A DNA stretch of 64,000 nucleotides. Origin: Dermanyssus gallinae (taxonomy: Eukaryota; Arthropoda; Arachnida; Mesostigmata; Dermanyssidae). How positions within the stretch are numbered: the stretch's first letter is position 1; each line of letters begins with the position of its first letter. The position numbers were made by a program, and so were the translations under genes. The stretch covers positions 124,001 through 188,000 of the forward strand of contig QVRM01001244.1 in NCBI GenBank assembly GCA_003439945.1. Direction: 5' to 3'. Below, piece by piece: positions 24,101-36,378 of this stretch. The notes below the pieces were generated by a model, which was given only the letters and a program-made list of their open reading frames with translations, ran no database searches and had not been told where the DNA came from.

Positions 24101-25020
24101 CGAATTTCAAGCCTGGATACATGCGATGCACTGGCCTACACCTTGCGAGTCTAGAGTGTCCGGAGATATCAAACGTTATCTCCACAAATTAGGTTAGACT
24201 ATTCTTAGTTTACGCAATTGCCACAGTCACGACAGGACTTCCATAGGTGAGAGCGGAAGTACTCGTACACAGCGCCCCATCCACATAACTAGACGTCTAT
24301 AGAGCTCTCGCCTGCATTGCACTTTCTCCTGTTTTCTTTTACTGCCTATTTTTAGTAAGAGTCACTCTAGGCAGCTTGATGAACTTGTACTCATTACTGT
24401 CATTATGCGGTACAAATCTGCAAGTTGCATTGTAGATTCTACTGATTTTGTGATTTTGTCGACAAAATGGTTAGGGCACCTGCTATTTAATCGACGCGTT
24501 ATTTTACGCTGTTCTAGACCTAGATTTGCAGTGTCTAGTAGAATTACGTAGATTAGGAGACGCAGAACATGGACATATTTCCCGATTCTTCTCTATAAGA
24601 TTCTATTTTTCTACGTTTCGTGGCAACGTTACTATGCTGGTACGTTTCTAGGACGTATTTTCACCTACTCTTTTTAAGGCGGCATTTATTTTCCATTCAC
24701 TTTCATGTTTTTTGTGTATGTAGCAAATTGGACACCCGCCGAAAAACAAAAATACATATATTGTTTTCTCTAGGAACATACTATAGTTCCTTAGTAATAA
24801 CATCGGCATATAGCAGCCTAGCATCGGCCCCGTAGTGGTCTTTTCACATTTGCTACTGGCCACTCGCTTTTCTCCCTCGAAAGTTGTTCGTCAAGGTGTT
24901 TGCACCTTACTTTCAAACGCTTGATATATCATTAGAAAAAATGGTGCATTCTATTCTATCTTAGAGTATCTTAGAATAAAAGAGCTTTCTATTTTTTCCA
25001 CTGTAATGCTAATATGCATT
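21193..25020. other. No gene recognised
   Basis: AT-rich sequence with scattered short open frames (for example 23815-24192, plus). None shows a motif I recognise and none has a convincing exon structure. Confidence 0.45.
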
Positions 25021-25033
25021 ACTATATATGTTA

Positions 25034-25061
25034 ATATATATATATATATTATATATATATA

Positions 25062-25142
<81 letters not shown>
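25034..25142. repeat. Long (AT)n microsatellite
   Basis: About 105 bp of AT dinucleotides with two TT interruptions, the longest AT tract in the window. Open frames across it encode only Ile-Tyr repeats. Confidence 0.95.
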
Positions 25143-25146
<4 letters not shown>

Positions 25147-26196
25147 CATATATATTTATTCAATTTCAAATCATTCACGGTCGGACCATGACATTTGGGT
25201 CCCTGCGAACGTGTGCACCATTACGGGGGGTCCAGTCGTAAGGACCAGCCATTTCTGGAGGGTTCCTCGAACCGAGGCCGCATTGCCCCGTGCTTTCTAT
25301 TCTATTCTATAACACTATTAGTGGCAGACATTTTGGCAATATCTAGTAATATCCTAATCTAAGTATAAGCGAGACATTAAATCGAGATACGATTATATCG
25401 ATCGACATACACCCAAGAGAACAGAGTAAGACGATAGCAATTTCCCTGCAGATCTACTTTAGCTTCTATTATCGGCCTCCACAAAACCTTGTCAGAATCT
25501 TTACAAAGCTGTTGGAGCAGACGTCTCAAATATGCGATACTTTACAGGGCTAGGCGGTCTACGTCTTGTATTGCATCTCGCTCTATCTTTATGCGTTTAG
25601 CATAGGAAAAAATGTTAGAAACTATCGGGGGTGCGGACCCGTGGACGGCGACCACAAATTCCGAAGCCATTCGAGGCTTCCAGGGAATGAAAGAGACCAA
25701 TAGCAGCCGGTGTCCGCCTGACTGATAGACTAGGCTCCTCGCCCGTCAGAAACTCCTGTAATCGCAAACTTTCTGCTCGCTCTCCTTAAACGATCAACGA
25801 GCAATCTTGTCCTAGTCCTCGTCTCCTCTTAACCCTCTATTACGGGACGGCGAGCGGAACCACGATGAAGCGACTATTATTACCGACGTTACGGTGACAT
25901 CACCCCACTGTTCCCCCCTCCATTACCCCACCGTCCCCCTCTCTCCGGTCGCGTCTCCCATTCGGCAGACAAGCGGTTGGTGACGGAACGAATAAAAACG
26001 GTCGAAGCACACTAGACTATGCCTGAAACACACTCTCTCCTCTCTCTCTCTCTCTCGTTGGTGCGGATATGCGTAAGGATGGATAGCAGTAAAAACAGGA
26101 AAGCTAAGGCGTTACGCCAATACGGGCCAATTCGCGTGCCGGCGGTTTTGTTCACTTCATTTTTAGACGTTCATCGAATTGCCGTATTTGATGCGT

Positions 26197-26253
<57 letters not shown>

Positions 26254-27149
26254 GTATATAAGCTAAATCTACAGCCATCTCACTTTTATGCTTTTGCGCT
26301 ATGACCGCTGAATTGGCGATGGTCGATGATGCTGATGATCATAGCGATGATGCTGCTGATGATTATGACGACGGGCGATGGAACACGGATGAAGGAGCAC
26401 GCCCCGTTGCGCCGTCAGCAGGCGGGGCCAGGCGCAGAGGGGCGCGAGGGGGGGGCACTGTCGGATAGTTGGAAAAGGAGAGAAAGCGTTTGGAGGCGAG
26501 ACAGCCTCCGTTAGTCAGACCAACTGCCCGAGCGGGCAGTTCGATAGTTGACTCTCAAGTGCGTTAAGTGCAGCTGGCTGCCCGATCTGCCGGTGTCACC
26601 CCTTAAAGCTCTCCTTGCAGCTGCTGCTGTAGCGCCTTGCTCCTTTTCCTTCCTCCAACTCCCTCCAGCCCAGCCCCCTCCAGCAAACTGTTCTTTCCCC
26701 CTTTGGCCCTACGCGGGACTTTAATAATCATAATCATGGGAGCAGTAGAAGTCTGGCACAACTACCTCAAATAGCCAGCCCGCTGATCGGACTATTCAAC
26801 CTAACTGCGTTAAACAGCGGCGCAGCCACCGCTTCGCGCAGCCAACTTGTTCCTGCTCGACGACCTTTTTACTTCATCTCTCTCTCTCGTTGTCATTCGC
26901 AGTCAGTTCAGCAGTTAGATAAAAAGCTAAACTTCAGCAAAGCATACGTAGAAAAAACTATGAAAGTTTATAGAACTGCTGGAACGTTAAGTATTTTTTT
27001 TCATGGAGGAGGGTTAAATACTTTTACGTACTATTGCTACGAGTAGAAAATGAGAAGGTCCCACTTTCCATTCGAGTAGTGTGGGACTCGACCCCAGCGG
27101 ATGGGTGTTAGCCCGCTGAGACCCATACCCACTAAACGCACCTCCCCCC
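25143..27149. other. No gene recognised; short simple repeats
   Basis: Contains (CT)n at about 26035-26056, (AT)n at 26200-26246 and GATGAT/GATGCTG sequence at about 26320-26370. No conserved protein motif found. Confidence 0.5.
26200..26246. repeat. (AT)n microsatellite
   Basis: Uninterrupted AT dinucleotides, followed by a degenerate TA-rich tail. Confidence 0.95.
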
Positions 27150-27244
27150 TTAAGCTTCACTCTCTGATGGCCCAGATCTCCATAGAACAGTACTATGGGC
27201 CATCAGGAGAAGTGGCGAGTGCCACTCGGATCATTTGGCCGGGG

Positions 27245-27670
27245 TCACTCACGGGTTTCCCCAACGTTCGACGTGTCTTGTACTAACACCTGCGAAGCCG
27301 CATCCTTCGGACTAACGTGATTTCCTAGTGCAGTAGCCGGAAATCTTGCTCTCCTGAGCTTTCCCAGGGTTCCTTTCTCTTTCATTACCTCCGTAGCCAT
27401 AGCTGCTCCTAGCTTCCACCCAGAAGCCGTGCCGCATATGTAGTCTACGAACTCCTTAAGGGTTCCTCCGGGGGGGATCTGGAATATTTGCTCCTCTTCC
27501 GTCTCCCTCATTGGTCCATTTATTCCTGAGTTTTGCAATTGCTGTAGCTCTAGCCTGTTCCAGTGCCTGGCACTTTAGAAGAGTGTGAGTCGAGTCATCC
27601 TCCGTTCCCTCTTGGCAATAAGCGCAGCTCGATGAGGGAGCTTTTCCGATTCGAAAGAGGTATGTCTGAA
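27245..27670 (-). pseudogene. LINE C-terminal CCHC finger and tail
   Basis: The minus strand at about 27640-27560 reads SSSCAYCQEGTEDDSTHTLL, then KCQAL. This gives C-X2-C-X9-H-X4-C, the C-terminal zinc knuckle found after RT in I/R1-type LINEs. A 97-codon tail (27538-27245) follows, shifted in frame. It ends about 100 bp before the presumed 3' end of the element. Confidence 0.7.
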
Positions 27671-27847
27671 AGTCCCCATGTCCCGTGAGGATCTGCGTGA
27701 TATAATGGTTTAGTTCTCCCCCCGGCCGCTCAATCCATTGTTTGATGTTTGGGATGAGGGATCGAAGGGTAGTGCCCCGGTGCCCCAGAAGGAATGGAGT
27801 CCCATTTGGCTTGCCATGCTTCCATTGTCTTCTCTCTCTCTACTTCC

Positions 27848-29130
27848 TTACTGCTGCTCGAGCTGTTTGCATTCTCTTAGTCCGTGAATGTTTGGTAGAA
27901 TTATTGCAATTGCGTTAGCCGCCTTGGCCGCCTTTGCCGAGATTATCTTTAGGTGGCTGAGGCCCGTCAGGCTTTTGTCCAAGCGGATCTTCAAGTACCG
28001 GGCCTCCTTGGCTTGCTTTATTTGCTGTCCTGCCAGGTATAGTCTGATAGGACTCACCTTCTTCCGTCCCGTTAGCAGTATAGCCTCGCTTTTCTCCGGA
28101 GCGATTGCTAAGCCGGCATCGTCTATCCATCTCCTTGTAGACTCTAGTGTTTTATTAGCATTAAGTTCCAATTCTTCTGCAATCTTTGCCTGAACTGTGA
28201 TAGCCAGATCATCCGCGTACGCGATCATCTCTACTCCTTGTGGAAGGCTATCCTGGCAGAGTACGCCATCGTACGCTAGGTTCCAGAGCAGGGGACCCAG
28301 GACCGAGCCCTGTGGAACTCCTGCTGCCATTGATAATTCCACTTCACCGTTGAAAACAGTTCGGTCCTCCAGGTATCCTGAGATGACCTTGACAAGATAA
28401 TGTGGGACTTTTTTCCTTACTAGCGTGTCCAGTATTGTTGGCGTTCCTGACATTTAGAAGTATTGCCAGGAACAGTTTTCTGGTGCATATGGTTAAACTA
28501 TGTAAAAGGTCAGCCTTGTCCGTAACTCGATGGACAGCAGTGAGAACTGACCGCTTTTTTCTGAATCCATATTGGGAGTCCGAAAAGAATCCGTTTTCCT
28601 CTACAAAGGTCCTGAGCCTTTTTTTCAATGATTGCCTCGTACCCTTTCGCCAGGGTATTCTGTAGACAGATAGGCCTGAATCCTCCGTTGTCTTTGGGGA
28701 TAAGGACAACCTCAGCTTGTTTCCAGTTTGCAGGTATTGTTCCCTTTCTGGTCGCTGCAGTGAACACCTGTGCAACCAGATCTGGATACTCCTTAAATAG
28801 TACTTTGACTGCCAGGGACGGGATGCCGTCTGGTCCTGGAGCCTTTCCCGGCCTAAGTCTCGCCGCAGCCTTGAGTACCTCTGCTACCAATATCGCTGGG
28901 GGCTCGTCCCCTTCTCCTGTGGGTGCCTCTGGTGTGTTATATTGCTCCCTGTCAAAGCGAGCGTGTTTTGGGAAGAGTTTGTTCAGAGTCTGGCTGATTT
29001 GCTCCTTTGTGAGCACAGCCCAGGGCTTTCGTGCGTTACTTCCTTTTATTATCATGTAGGGCTTCCCCCAAAGATCGCCATCAATTTCCTTGAGAAGGTT
29101 GCGCCATCTAATTGTCTTGCTATCAATAAT
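27848..29130 (-). pseudogene. LINE reverse transcriptase, frameshifted
   Basis: Minus-strand order: IDGDLWGKPYMIIKGS (linker, about 29110-29040); RLRPGKAPGPDGIPSLAVK and GTIPANWKQAEVVLIPK (RT blocks 0-2, frame 29055-28510); FRPICLQNTLAKGYEAIIE; SQYGFRKKRSVLTAVHRV (frame 28775-28344); then AAGVPQGSVLGPLLWNLAYD and MIAYADDLAITV (catalytic YADD, frame 28453-27848). Three frames are needed, so at least two indels have broken the enzyme. The palm motifs themselves are intact. In a functional element this domain would carry out target-primed reverse transcription. Confidence 0.85.
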
Positions 29131-29409
29131 TGCTGCTTCAATTTGGCTCTACATTTTCGATAGTTAACCAAAGCTTGAGCTTCACCATCTAGGGTCTTGT
29201 GTGGCTTTTTTAGTTTACGCCTTGCTCTGTTGCAGTCAGACCTCTTTTGCGCAATGGTCGTGTTCCACCAGTAGTTGGGCTGTAAGTTCGCCCGCTTTGG
29301 ATGTATGGGCTTCGCAGCTCGAGCACAGGCCGTTATTAGAAGCTCTTGGAGCTCCTCTGGAGTTTGGGGTAGTCCAGTGTCGGCGATTGCATTGCTGATT
29401 TCTGCTCTA

Positions 29410-29580
29410 AAGGATTTCTTATCAGGATATCTTGTAGCGAGCTTTATTGCTTGCGGGTGGCCTGGGTGTCCGCGCCTTTACTGTGAACTCTACGCAGTAG
29501 TGGTCGCTGAGATTTTCTTCTTCAGTGAGGACTTTCCAACCCGTTATTTTACAAGCCAGCGTGTCATCGCAAAGCGTTAA
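29410..29580 (-). pseudogene. APE endonuclease C-terminal remnant of LINE
   Basis: The minus-strand translation reads IDLTLCDDTLACKITGWKVL, then ENLSDHYCVEFTVKAR. The order I-D-L-T-L, Trp, then LSDH is the hallmark end of the APE-type endonuclease of I/R1/jockey LINEs, where the SDH motif carries the catalytic His. The upstream three quarters of the domain, with its Asn/Glu metal ligands, is absent. Confidence 0.75.
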
Positions 29581-29945
29581 GTCAATAGCTCCAGTTGTTC
29601 GTTGTTTGTTAGAACGGCCACACTTCCCGCCCGCAGGGTGGACACCGACTCAGCAAGCGGGAACTGGGTGGCGAGTTTTTTAAGGAGAGCCCGGTCCTTT
29701 TCTGACTCTCTTGTAATGAGCATTGCCCGCACGTCTCGCGACGCTACAACGCTGTTATTCGAAAAGCGGGCGGCTTTGAATGTGGCTGCCGGCCAGTCTT
29801 GTCGAATAAGTTGGGTAGCGTTCTCAAGCGACGGCAACGCTGCCAGTTGTTCCTCAATGAGCTTAGCCGTTTGTAGATCTAGCTGCTCTTTATCTAGCTT
29901 TTTCTGGCACGTATTGCATATAAGGTTTTTGGGCGTTAGAAACAT
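29577..29945 (-). pseudogene. LINE ORF1 middle part
   Basis: The 122-codon frame includes a possible CX2C pair (ICNTCQKKL, near its start) and a block (KAARFSNNSVVASRDVRAML) typical of nothing I can name with certainty. It lies between the coiled-coil piece and the endonuclease C-terminus of the same element. The frame stops at 29577, where the endonuclease remnant begins in another frame. This marks the internal deletion junction at about 29,580-29,600. Confidence 0.45.
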
Positions 29946-29971
29946 TTCTAAGTGAGCCGATTGCTGTACTT

Positions 29972-30412
29972 TTAGTCCTCAACCTGTTTGGCCAGACCCT
30001 CTGCCTTTGCCTTCCATCTGTCAGCCAGCATCGTGATTCTTTGCACTTGTGCCGTCTGTTCGGCGCTGGCTTCCTCTAGTTGCCTGATAGAACGCACGTA
30101 CTCTGCTTCACTAGCTTTCTGTTTTAAATCAAGCTCCCATGTGCATTTGTCGAGGCGAGTGATGGCAGCCTTGATGCCTGTTTGAGTAGTGGCATGTCTT
30201 TCTTTAAGCGCCGTAAGCTGCTTGACCACCTTCAATAGCTCACTCAAGCCCCCTGCACTATCCTGCAGGCCCTCTTCGGCGCGCGTTTTCTTTGCCGCTT
30301 TGGCCTTTTGGCTGGCCACGGTTCGACCTGTCACACATTGCGTAGCATCATTTGGCGAAATCGCCATTGCTGCCGCTCTCTTTCGTTGAGTCTGCGGCGT
30401 TGCAACAGACAT
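29972..30412 (-). pseudogene. LINE ORF1 N-terminal part (coiled coil)
   Basis: A 146-codon frame begins MSVATPQTQRKRAAA. From about residue 55 on it shows heptad-like Leu/Ala/Glu-rich sequence (for example LLKVVKQLTALKERHATT, then SIRQLEEASAEQTAQVQRI), as expected for an ORF1 oligomerisation coiled coil. It ends at a stop 27 bp upstream of the next ORF1 piece (29945), so ORF1 is broken. Family assignment follows from its position upstream of the endonuclease and RT pieces. Confidence 0.5.
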
Positions 30413-30649
30413 TATCTCTCTGTCCTCCGAGTCGTTGTTTGAGCCCGTGTCTTTCTCCGTCTCCGGTTCCGCCTACTTCTTCTCCAGCTCGTCTGGGTCC
30501 TTTTTGTAAGAACAGCCGGGCCCCGGGCGACTGAGGCAAACAAGTCCGGAACCCTGTTAATAAGGATTCATTCCTTCTGTTTTTTTTTTGGTTTACGTAT
30601 TTATCTGCGCTCGTATATGTGATGCGATACGGATATAGGAAGATATTTA

Positions 30650-30870
30650 GTAGATAAAAAGATAGAGATAGAGGATATAGAGGAGAGAAGAATATATATA
30701 GGTATAATAGATATATATTATGTATATATATATATATAGATAATGATATATATATATATTTATCATATATATATATAATATTATATATCATATTCTATAT
30801 ATAAACTTAATATTATCTAGATAATATATATTTTTATATATATATATATATAACATACACACTGCGGTGT
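30650..30870. repeat. AT-rich degenerate microsatellite
   Basis: Interrupted TA/ATAG repeats immediately upstream (on the minus strand) of the LINE ORF1 remnant. Frames here encode Ile/Tyr/Leu-rich peptides with no meaning. Confidence 0.8.
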
Positions 30871-32617
30871 ACTAGACAGTACAATGTGGTACGGTCCTTA
30901 TTAGTCAATGTTATACTGCGCTAACTTATTTCAGTTGAAAAGTAGTTATTACTGTTCGATTTGGATGGGCAGCGGACCGCCTCGAAAGCCTCCCAACCGC
31001 TACTCGAAGTAGTAGTTTCGTTTTCGCGTCGTCTTGCAGAATCAGTAACATTACGTTCACAGCGGCCTAGCTTCACGTCGCTATGTCGCACGTCCACGCA
31101 CAGAACACCAAAATGACCACTGAGTTTCACGGACCACTACAGTATCTCACTCTATGGATTAATCTTCGTGCACTCACACAGAAAGCATGTTCTTTCGGAG
31201 CTTCGTAGTCCTAAGTCCGAATTCCTTGGCGCCAAATTTTTCACCTCGGCCTTTCACCTCAGAAATTCCACTAATGTTCATAATATTGATGTTCAACCAT
31301 TCACTGCAAGTCACTGCACCTACCTGCTATCACAAAGTTCACTAATTCAGGCTAGTACTAGGATCCTAAGATATTTTCCACAGACCTACAAAAAATACGT
31401 CCGCACTGTCCGGTTTCGAAACCGGAAGTTACGTTAAGTATTTACCATTATTATTGTTACAGTGATTGGGCCGACTCCTAGCGGTTTAGATTGCTCGATT
31501 TTCGAGACGAGTCGGTGAGGCGAACAGGATCGCGATGATCAGCAAAAACAGAACGTTTTGCGCACTTTACTGCGACAACTGCTGGCAACAGCCTTGGCAC
31601 TTAGATATTCTTCTTTTGTTTGGCTGAGCTTAAGTTCCATGTTAAACTCATTATTGTGGTAAATTGTATTCTAATGCTCACCGAAATGATCGTCTAGTTA
31701 TGTCTGTGATACTATATTGACTCGTTGGACTCAATCTTCTATTTTGACGCAATAACGTTAAACTAAATTATGATTGACCTTTATAGGTCCACCTCAAAGG
31801 CAGTCAATGGGAAATCAAAAACTTCTGGAACCACCAACCCATGGCCCGGGAAGGCTATGGGCCTTCTATCGGTGATGCTCGTTTACTTGTTCCTTGCTTT
31901 TCGGTCATGGAACGATTATAGTTTACTCTGGAAATTACATTGTCAAAATTGGAAACTACAAACACAACACACTAGTGCAAACGATTGTACGATCTTCCAA
32001 GAAACCAAAACTACTAGAAACTCCACGCTCACCTAATAATGGTCAAGCAGTAAAACCGCAGGGCAGAGGACGACCAACATGGGGAGTCTGTATAGCGGTA
32101 AGGGCCACTGAGTGGACCCGGCTATTACGGTGTACATCGCGAGAAACGTGAATTCACATTTTACCAGAAATTCCAGGCTCACCTAATAGCACCGAACAGC
32201 CATTCTATCAAGGTGACCTACTCTTTGGCTGCCGTTGCGGTTAACCTTGGTATAAACAGATGCAATGTCAAATACAACAAACACACAGAAAGCGAACCCG
32301 CACTCAGTATGATAGCAGGGCCTCGGCTGTTTTCGAGAATGTCTCACACTTAGGCATATAGGCTTTCCGATACGTTCATTAATGCATGTAGGATGATTGT
32401 GAACTTCGTCTTGTTGACTAGGCGATCACGCATCTAATGGCGTTCAGAGGATCTAGACTTAAGGTTCAGCCACATCGGGCCTATTTAAACGAACGTCGCG
32501 ATGCCGCTGTATGATTTTTTAAGTTGGTCCAGTTGCGTTGCAGCCCTGCTGCAGTCAGTGTACGTGTCCATGAGGGCATAATTATGAACGCCCAACTAAT
32601 GGCCTACTGACGGCCGC

Positions 32618-32653
<36 letters not shown>

Positions 32654-32977
32654 TATATATTTAAAAAAAAATAATATTATATATATATATATATATATAT
32701 AATATGTTACAGCCGGAATGCTAAAAACAAGTTAGGCGTGTATTACTCTTTTTTTCTGTAGGAATTTCGGCAATGCATAATGCACATACGTCCACTGGCT
32801 GCGGCTCCAGTGATTCGTGTAGGACGACGTCTAAACCCACAAAATCCGTATGTGTCGATCTCTTCCGTCGGCCTATCCTCAGTGAGGCCTATCCTGTTTT
32901 ACCAACTACTCGACTGCTTTAGCAGCTTCTAATTAGTTTATGACTGCTTCATAATGCAATTGCTCAACAACAGCATT
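30871..32977. other. No gene recognised
   Basis: An 89-codon plus frame (31168-31437) and an 88-codon plus frame (31770-32036) have no motif that I can identify. (AT)n tracts lie at 32620-32649 and about 32677-32701. Confidence 0.45.
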
Positions 32978-33163
32978 AAACTTTTCGGGCTGAACCCTCA
33001 GCTCAGCCAAGATTTAACGTCGACGGGACTACTGTTTGCTCATTGCTTCATAGACGGACCCCCATACACACACAAATGTGAAACGGTGGGGCTCGAACCG
33101 GCGCACCTTTGTGTCTCCTCCGGCCGCGAAACGCAGGCAAATGTTGCACGTCGCCGGGCTCAA
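32978..33163 (-). mobile_element. tRNA-derived SINE (SINE-A)
   Basis: On the minus strand the head includes gccggttcgagccccacc, a match to the pol III B box (GGTTCGANNCC). The body continues through tccgtctatgaagcaatg to gcccgaaaag. It aligns along its whole length with 51,178-51,350 (minus) and in part with 14,562-14,640. The head resembles a tRNA with a long variable arm, as in tRNA-Ser or tRNA-Leu, but no intact cloverleaf was folded by eye. Confidence 0.65.
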
Positions 33164-35419
33164 CAATAACTCGATAACAGCCTGGGCGGGCGGAACACGG
33201 TGCCTCATTTCGATCCCTAGAGACCAATTTTTTCACAGCAACACTTTGTTCCTGTTGTCGTGTTGAGTGGGATCGCCAATTACCGCCCAATGATCTCTCT
33301 TCATGTAGCGGTCAAGCTAATACTACAGAACGACGTACCCGGGGCGACTTCGTGTGGACAGTGCTTGCAGATGCTTGCAGAGAGAGGACAGATACCGCAG
33401 TGCCGTTCAAGGAAGGGCAAGTAGGAGAACCACCAACCGAGAGTTGGTCACCCCGGACAGGACAGTCTCTACTACACGATGGGAGGCGTTTTGACAAGTG
33501 GCGAATATTAAGTGGATATGGTCTCCTCCTTCATAGTTTAGAGACCACTAGCTAGTATGACGGCTGCAAGTTAATCTTGCTTGGTCAGATGGGAGGAGCC
33601 GGCAGGCCGGCCGGGCGACTTTCGCATATCGGAGGAGTAGTGGTTGTCAGCTGCTATAGTTAACGCTGGCGATCAGAACTGCGCAACTACAACCGCTGAC
33701 AGGCGTTAATGATAATAGTATGGCGGGGATACTGAATAGCACGCAGAAGCAGCTTTATTTATCGCCATTGTTTTGACCACTCACTAACATGTCCGAATCT
33801 GCACCAAGAGCATTGTTTTTACTAAACATTAAAATGTAAATTAAAGAGTCGTGTAAATTAAACTTGGTTTCATAGGTTTAGCGCGCGCGTTAAAGACGAT
33901 TCCAAACGACTCTAAATAGATTCTTGGGCCATCTACCCAGCGAGAGACTGCACGACCATGCAGACAAGTCTGTGAGCTTAAGAGACATGCATAATAAAAA
34001 GTAAGAAATACATTTGCTCCCTATTTATCATCAGTTCTCTTATCATACTAGACCAAAACAGAGAAAAGCGGCGACAGGGCTAGGAAAGCTCATGGTATCG
34101 CCATCTGGCGAACGGGCGAAATAGGACGGATCAAATATTGCTAAGAAGCTCTGCTGAACTACCGCCTTTTCAACTTCCTTAACTTGTTCGTCAACCTACA
34201 TGGGCACAATTAAGCTAATGATAATGTTCAAATACAATTGGCAGCCGTATATCAATAAAAATAATTTGCCTAAATTGAATAGACGGTATAAATAATACAT
34301 TTAAATTTGATTCAGTGAAAAAAATGTGCAGACTCAAACACCGTGCAAGCTTCACAAAAAAGTAGAGGGACGTCGAATTTTCTTTAACTTTTTTTCTGAA
34401 CCGAGGCTTATGTCCCATGTCGCGACTTCGATTACCTGGCTAATAAGAAACCGATGATGAGGCATACAAAAACTCTTGATATTTTGACAACTTTCTTAGT
34501 TTTGGCCGGTCAGATTAGCGGGTGTGATGTCTTGCGCATGTTTCGGCTATGACACGGCGTAAGAAGTGCGAGACCATGTAGGGTACTGCACTCAAGCCGG
34601 GCATAATTAGATATTTAAAGCTCTTTGCTCACAATCACTTAAGTCACAGCTACGAGATTTTATTATTTAATTATAAGCTATGTGTGACTGCAATCCTGGA
34701 TTTCACCATTTGTCTCTGTCTCCGCCAAGAGACAAAACCTCTATCTCGCCATCCTACTTTATTTTGACAGCCTACCGTGGCAACTTATTCTGGAGACCTT
34801 CCACAGGAAGAAGGCTCCCTATTACGTACGCCGAAGTATGGGGCAACTCCCAGCGTAAGGACAAGAAGCGTCGGCACACATTCGACTTACGGCAGGAGGA
34901 ATGGGACGGCTTAATCTCAAAAGACTGGCTGACCCGACAAAAGGGGGGATAAACTTACCTTCTACACTACCAGGATCCTGACAGCCTATGGCGACTTCTA
35001 ATTCTACCTGTTTAGGATGGGGAAGGCTCTCATCCTCAAGTGCATTTACAACGGCGATGAACCAGAGGACACCCCAGAACACAGGTTACAGAATACACTG
35101 AGATGCCCGTGCTGGGTATCTCAGAACAGTGTGTTCTATAACCGTGTCAGATGCCCTAGGTGCTCTTTTTTTTTCTCTGAAACATACGAAGAAAGCGCCC
35201 TTGTAGAACACTCGGTCTTTAGGCCCAACCCTAACTTGACAGAGATTGCTCTGAACATATTACTGCCCCCGTCACTTCTGTTTCACAACTATGTAATACC
35301 ATATGTAGATGTTTCATTTGAAAAAATCCTGCTTTCTATGTGAATTTAAACAGAGGTATATTCTTACCCAAATTCCTCTACTGCAGCCAGGCTTGGGCTC
35401 CTTATATGGCAAAACATAA
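33164..35419. other. Mostly unassigned; possible faint LINE remnants
   Basis: No host gene motif. The sequence from about 34,680 to 35,350 has open frames (for example 34680-34952 and 35017-35343, both plus) upstream of a CR1-like 3' fragment and may be its eroded body, but I cannot align it to RT blocks. Confidence 0.35.
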
Positions 35420-35800
35420 ATGCCATTGAGAGGGTACACGCAAATTTATCAGACGAGTACCAACAAAATGTATTACTACTCGTTAAAGCGTATCTCTTGT
35501 GTCAATCGTACGTCACACGAACGAGGTGATCTAACACTGTATAAACAATTTTGCTGTCTCGGGGCTGACCAGACCATGTTTAAATATATAGATAATGGAC
35601 TACGGAGTGGAGTGAATGTTGGATCACTGGAAGTTGCGCGCTCAGTGAAGATAAACAACACGTTCTCGTAGGGAGTTCCGCAAAGTCTGCGAAATCGACA
35701 GATGTATGTTATAATTATATTCAGATATTAATTATCTTGTCAAAAATAATGTATACTATATAGGCATATATGGCCCTTGAATAAAGGCGCTTTTGACTTG
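35420..35800 (+). mobile_element. CR1/jockey-like LINE 3' fragment
   Basis: The plus frame 35420-35671 reads LKRISCVNRTSHERGDLTLY, then FKYIDNGLRSGVNVGSLEVA and VKINNTFS. This lines up with the C-terminus of the copy at 20.4 kb (NNLRSGISIHPYDVAR, VNNSFAW). An AATAAA follows at about 35780. Heavily diverged. Confidence 0.45.
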
Positions 35801-35804
35801 ACCT

Positions 35805-36320
35805 GACTTACTGCAAGCAGCCCAAATTCTGATCCATACGTGACGTGAGCACAAAAAATACGTTGTAGAGCAGCTGACAGGGAGACGCTCCAATTATGTT
35901 TTTGACATAAACAGAGTGGCGCCCACCGTGCGATTGCAAGCCGTCATAGCCAGCGGCTGGATCTCCAAGACCACTCAATTGAGATAGCACTTAACGCTTT
36001 CCCGTCCTTTTAGAATTGAATGTCGTCGTAGAGCGCCCTGGTAGACTTTGTTTAGTATTACGCTCATTGATGGGATCACTTGGTAAGGATGAGGCACGAA
36101 TGCGAAATAGTAGTGACCATCTGTGAGACTTTCGCGGGCTCCGTGATCGCCTCGCCGTCAATATCCAGCTTGGGTGTAAAGGGCACTTTGCATCCTGTTG
36201 TGCGCGCCGCACAACTTGCCAGAGCAATCGACAGTTGGCCGAGTCCTTATTGACTATATCCGAAAGCCGGTGGCGCTCCAGCTTAGTCCGTCGATTTTGT
36301 AAATTACTTCTCATTTTATC
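35805..36320 (-). mobile_element. Decayed LINE RT remnant, minus strand
   Basis: The minus strand near 36300-36100 gives RRTKLERHRLSDIVNKDSAN, CRLLWQVVRRA and then, one frame over, VPFTPKLDIDGEAITEPAKV. This is similar to the segment between endonuclease and RT in CR1/jockey elements (Lys-rich, Trp, then a D-G-x-x-I-T-x-P block). At about 35990-35815 it reads ...FLCSRHVWIRIWAA / CAHVTYGSEFGLLA, resembling the post-palm YGSE-W motif. The palm between the two is missing, so an internal deletion is likely. The call is tentative. Confidence 0.4.
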
Positions 36321-36378
36321 ATATCAGTATGGCAGTTTCAGAACCCAAGTGCTGTTCAGGGATCGTTTGCAGATGGCT

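Larger units (their letters stand above)
27150..30412 (-). mobile_element. I/R1-like LINE, internally deleted, minus strand
   Basis: Pieces of a two-ORF non-LTR retrotransposon lie in the right order on the minus strand. They are an ORF1-like coiled coil (30412-29972), an ORF1 middle part (29945-29577), the last part of an APE-type endonuclease (about 29580-29410), the linker and RT domain (about 29130-27848), and a C-terminal CCHC finger (about 27660-27560). RT motifs GVPQGSVLGPLLWN and IAYADDLAI, plus the CX2CX9HX4C finger, fit the I/R1 group of LINEs. Most of the endonuclease is missing between the ORF1 remnant and its C-terminal end, and RT is split over three frames, so the element is not autonomous. 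Exact clade and the 5' and 3' ends are not determined. Confidence 0.8.

Noticed and set aside
23719..24197. Overlapping open frames on both strands at 23.7-24.2 kb
   Set aside because: I tried to match the basic minus-strand peptide to ribosomal proteins and found no convincing alignment.
25006..25312. Ile-Tyr repeat proteins at this and other AT tracts
   Set aside because: Pure (AT)n microsatellites encode alternating Ile/Tyr; there is no gene.
27150..30412. LTR retrotransposon or endogenous virus
   Set aside because: No LTRs, protease or integrase; the APE remnant, CCHC after RT and RT motifs are those of a non-LTR element.
31168..31437. 89-codon plus frame ending in a basic stretch
   Set aside because: No known motif and no flanking splice signals that link it to other exons.
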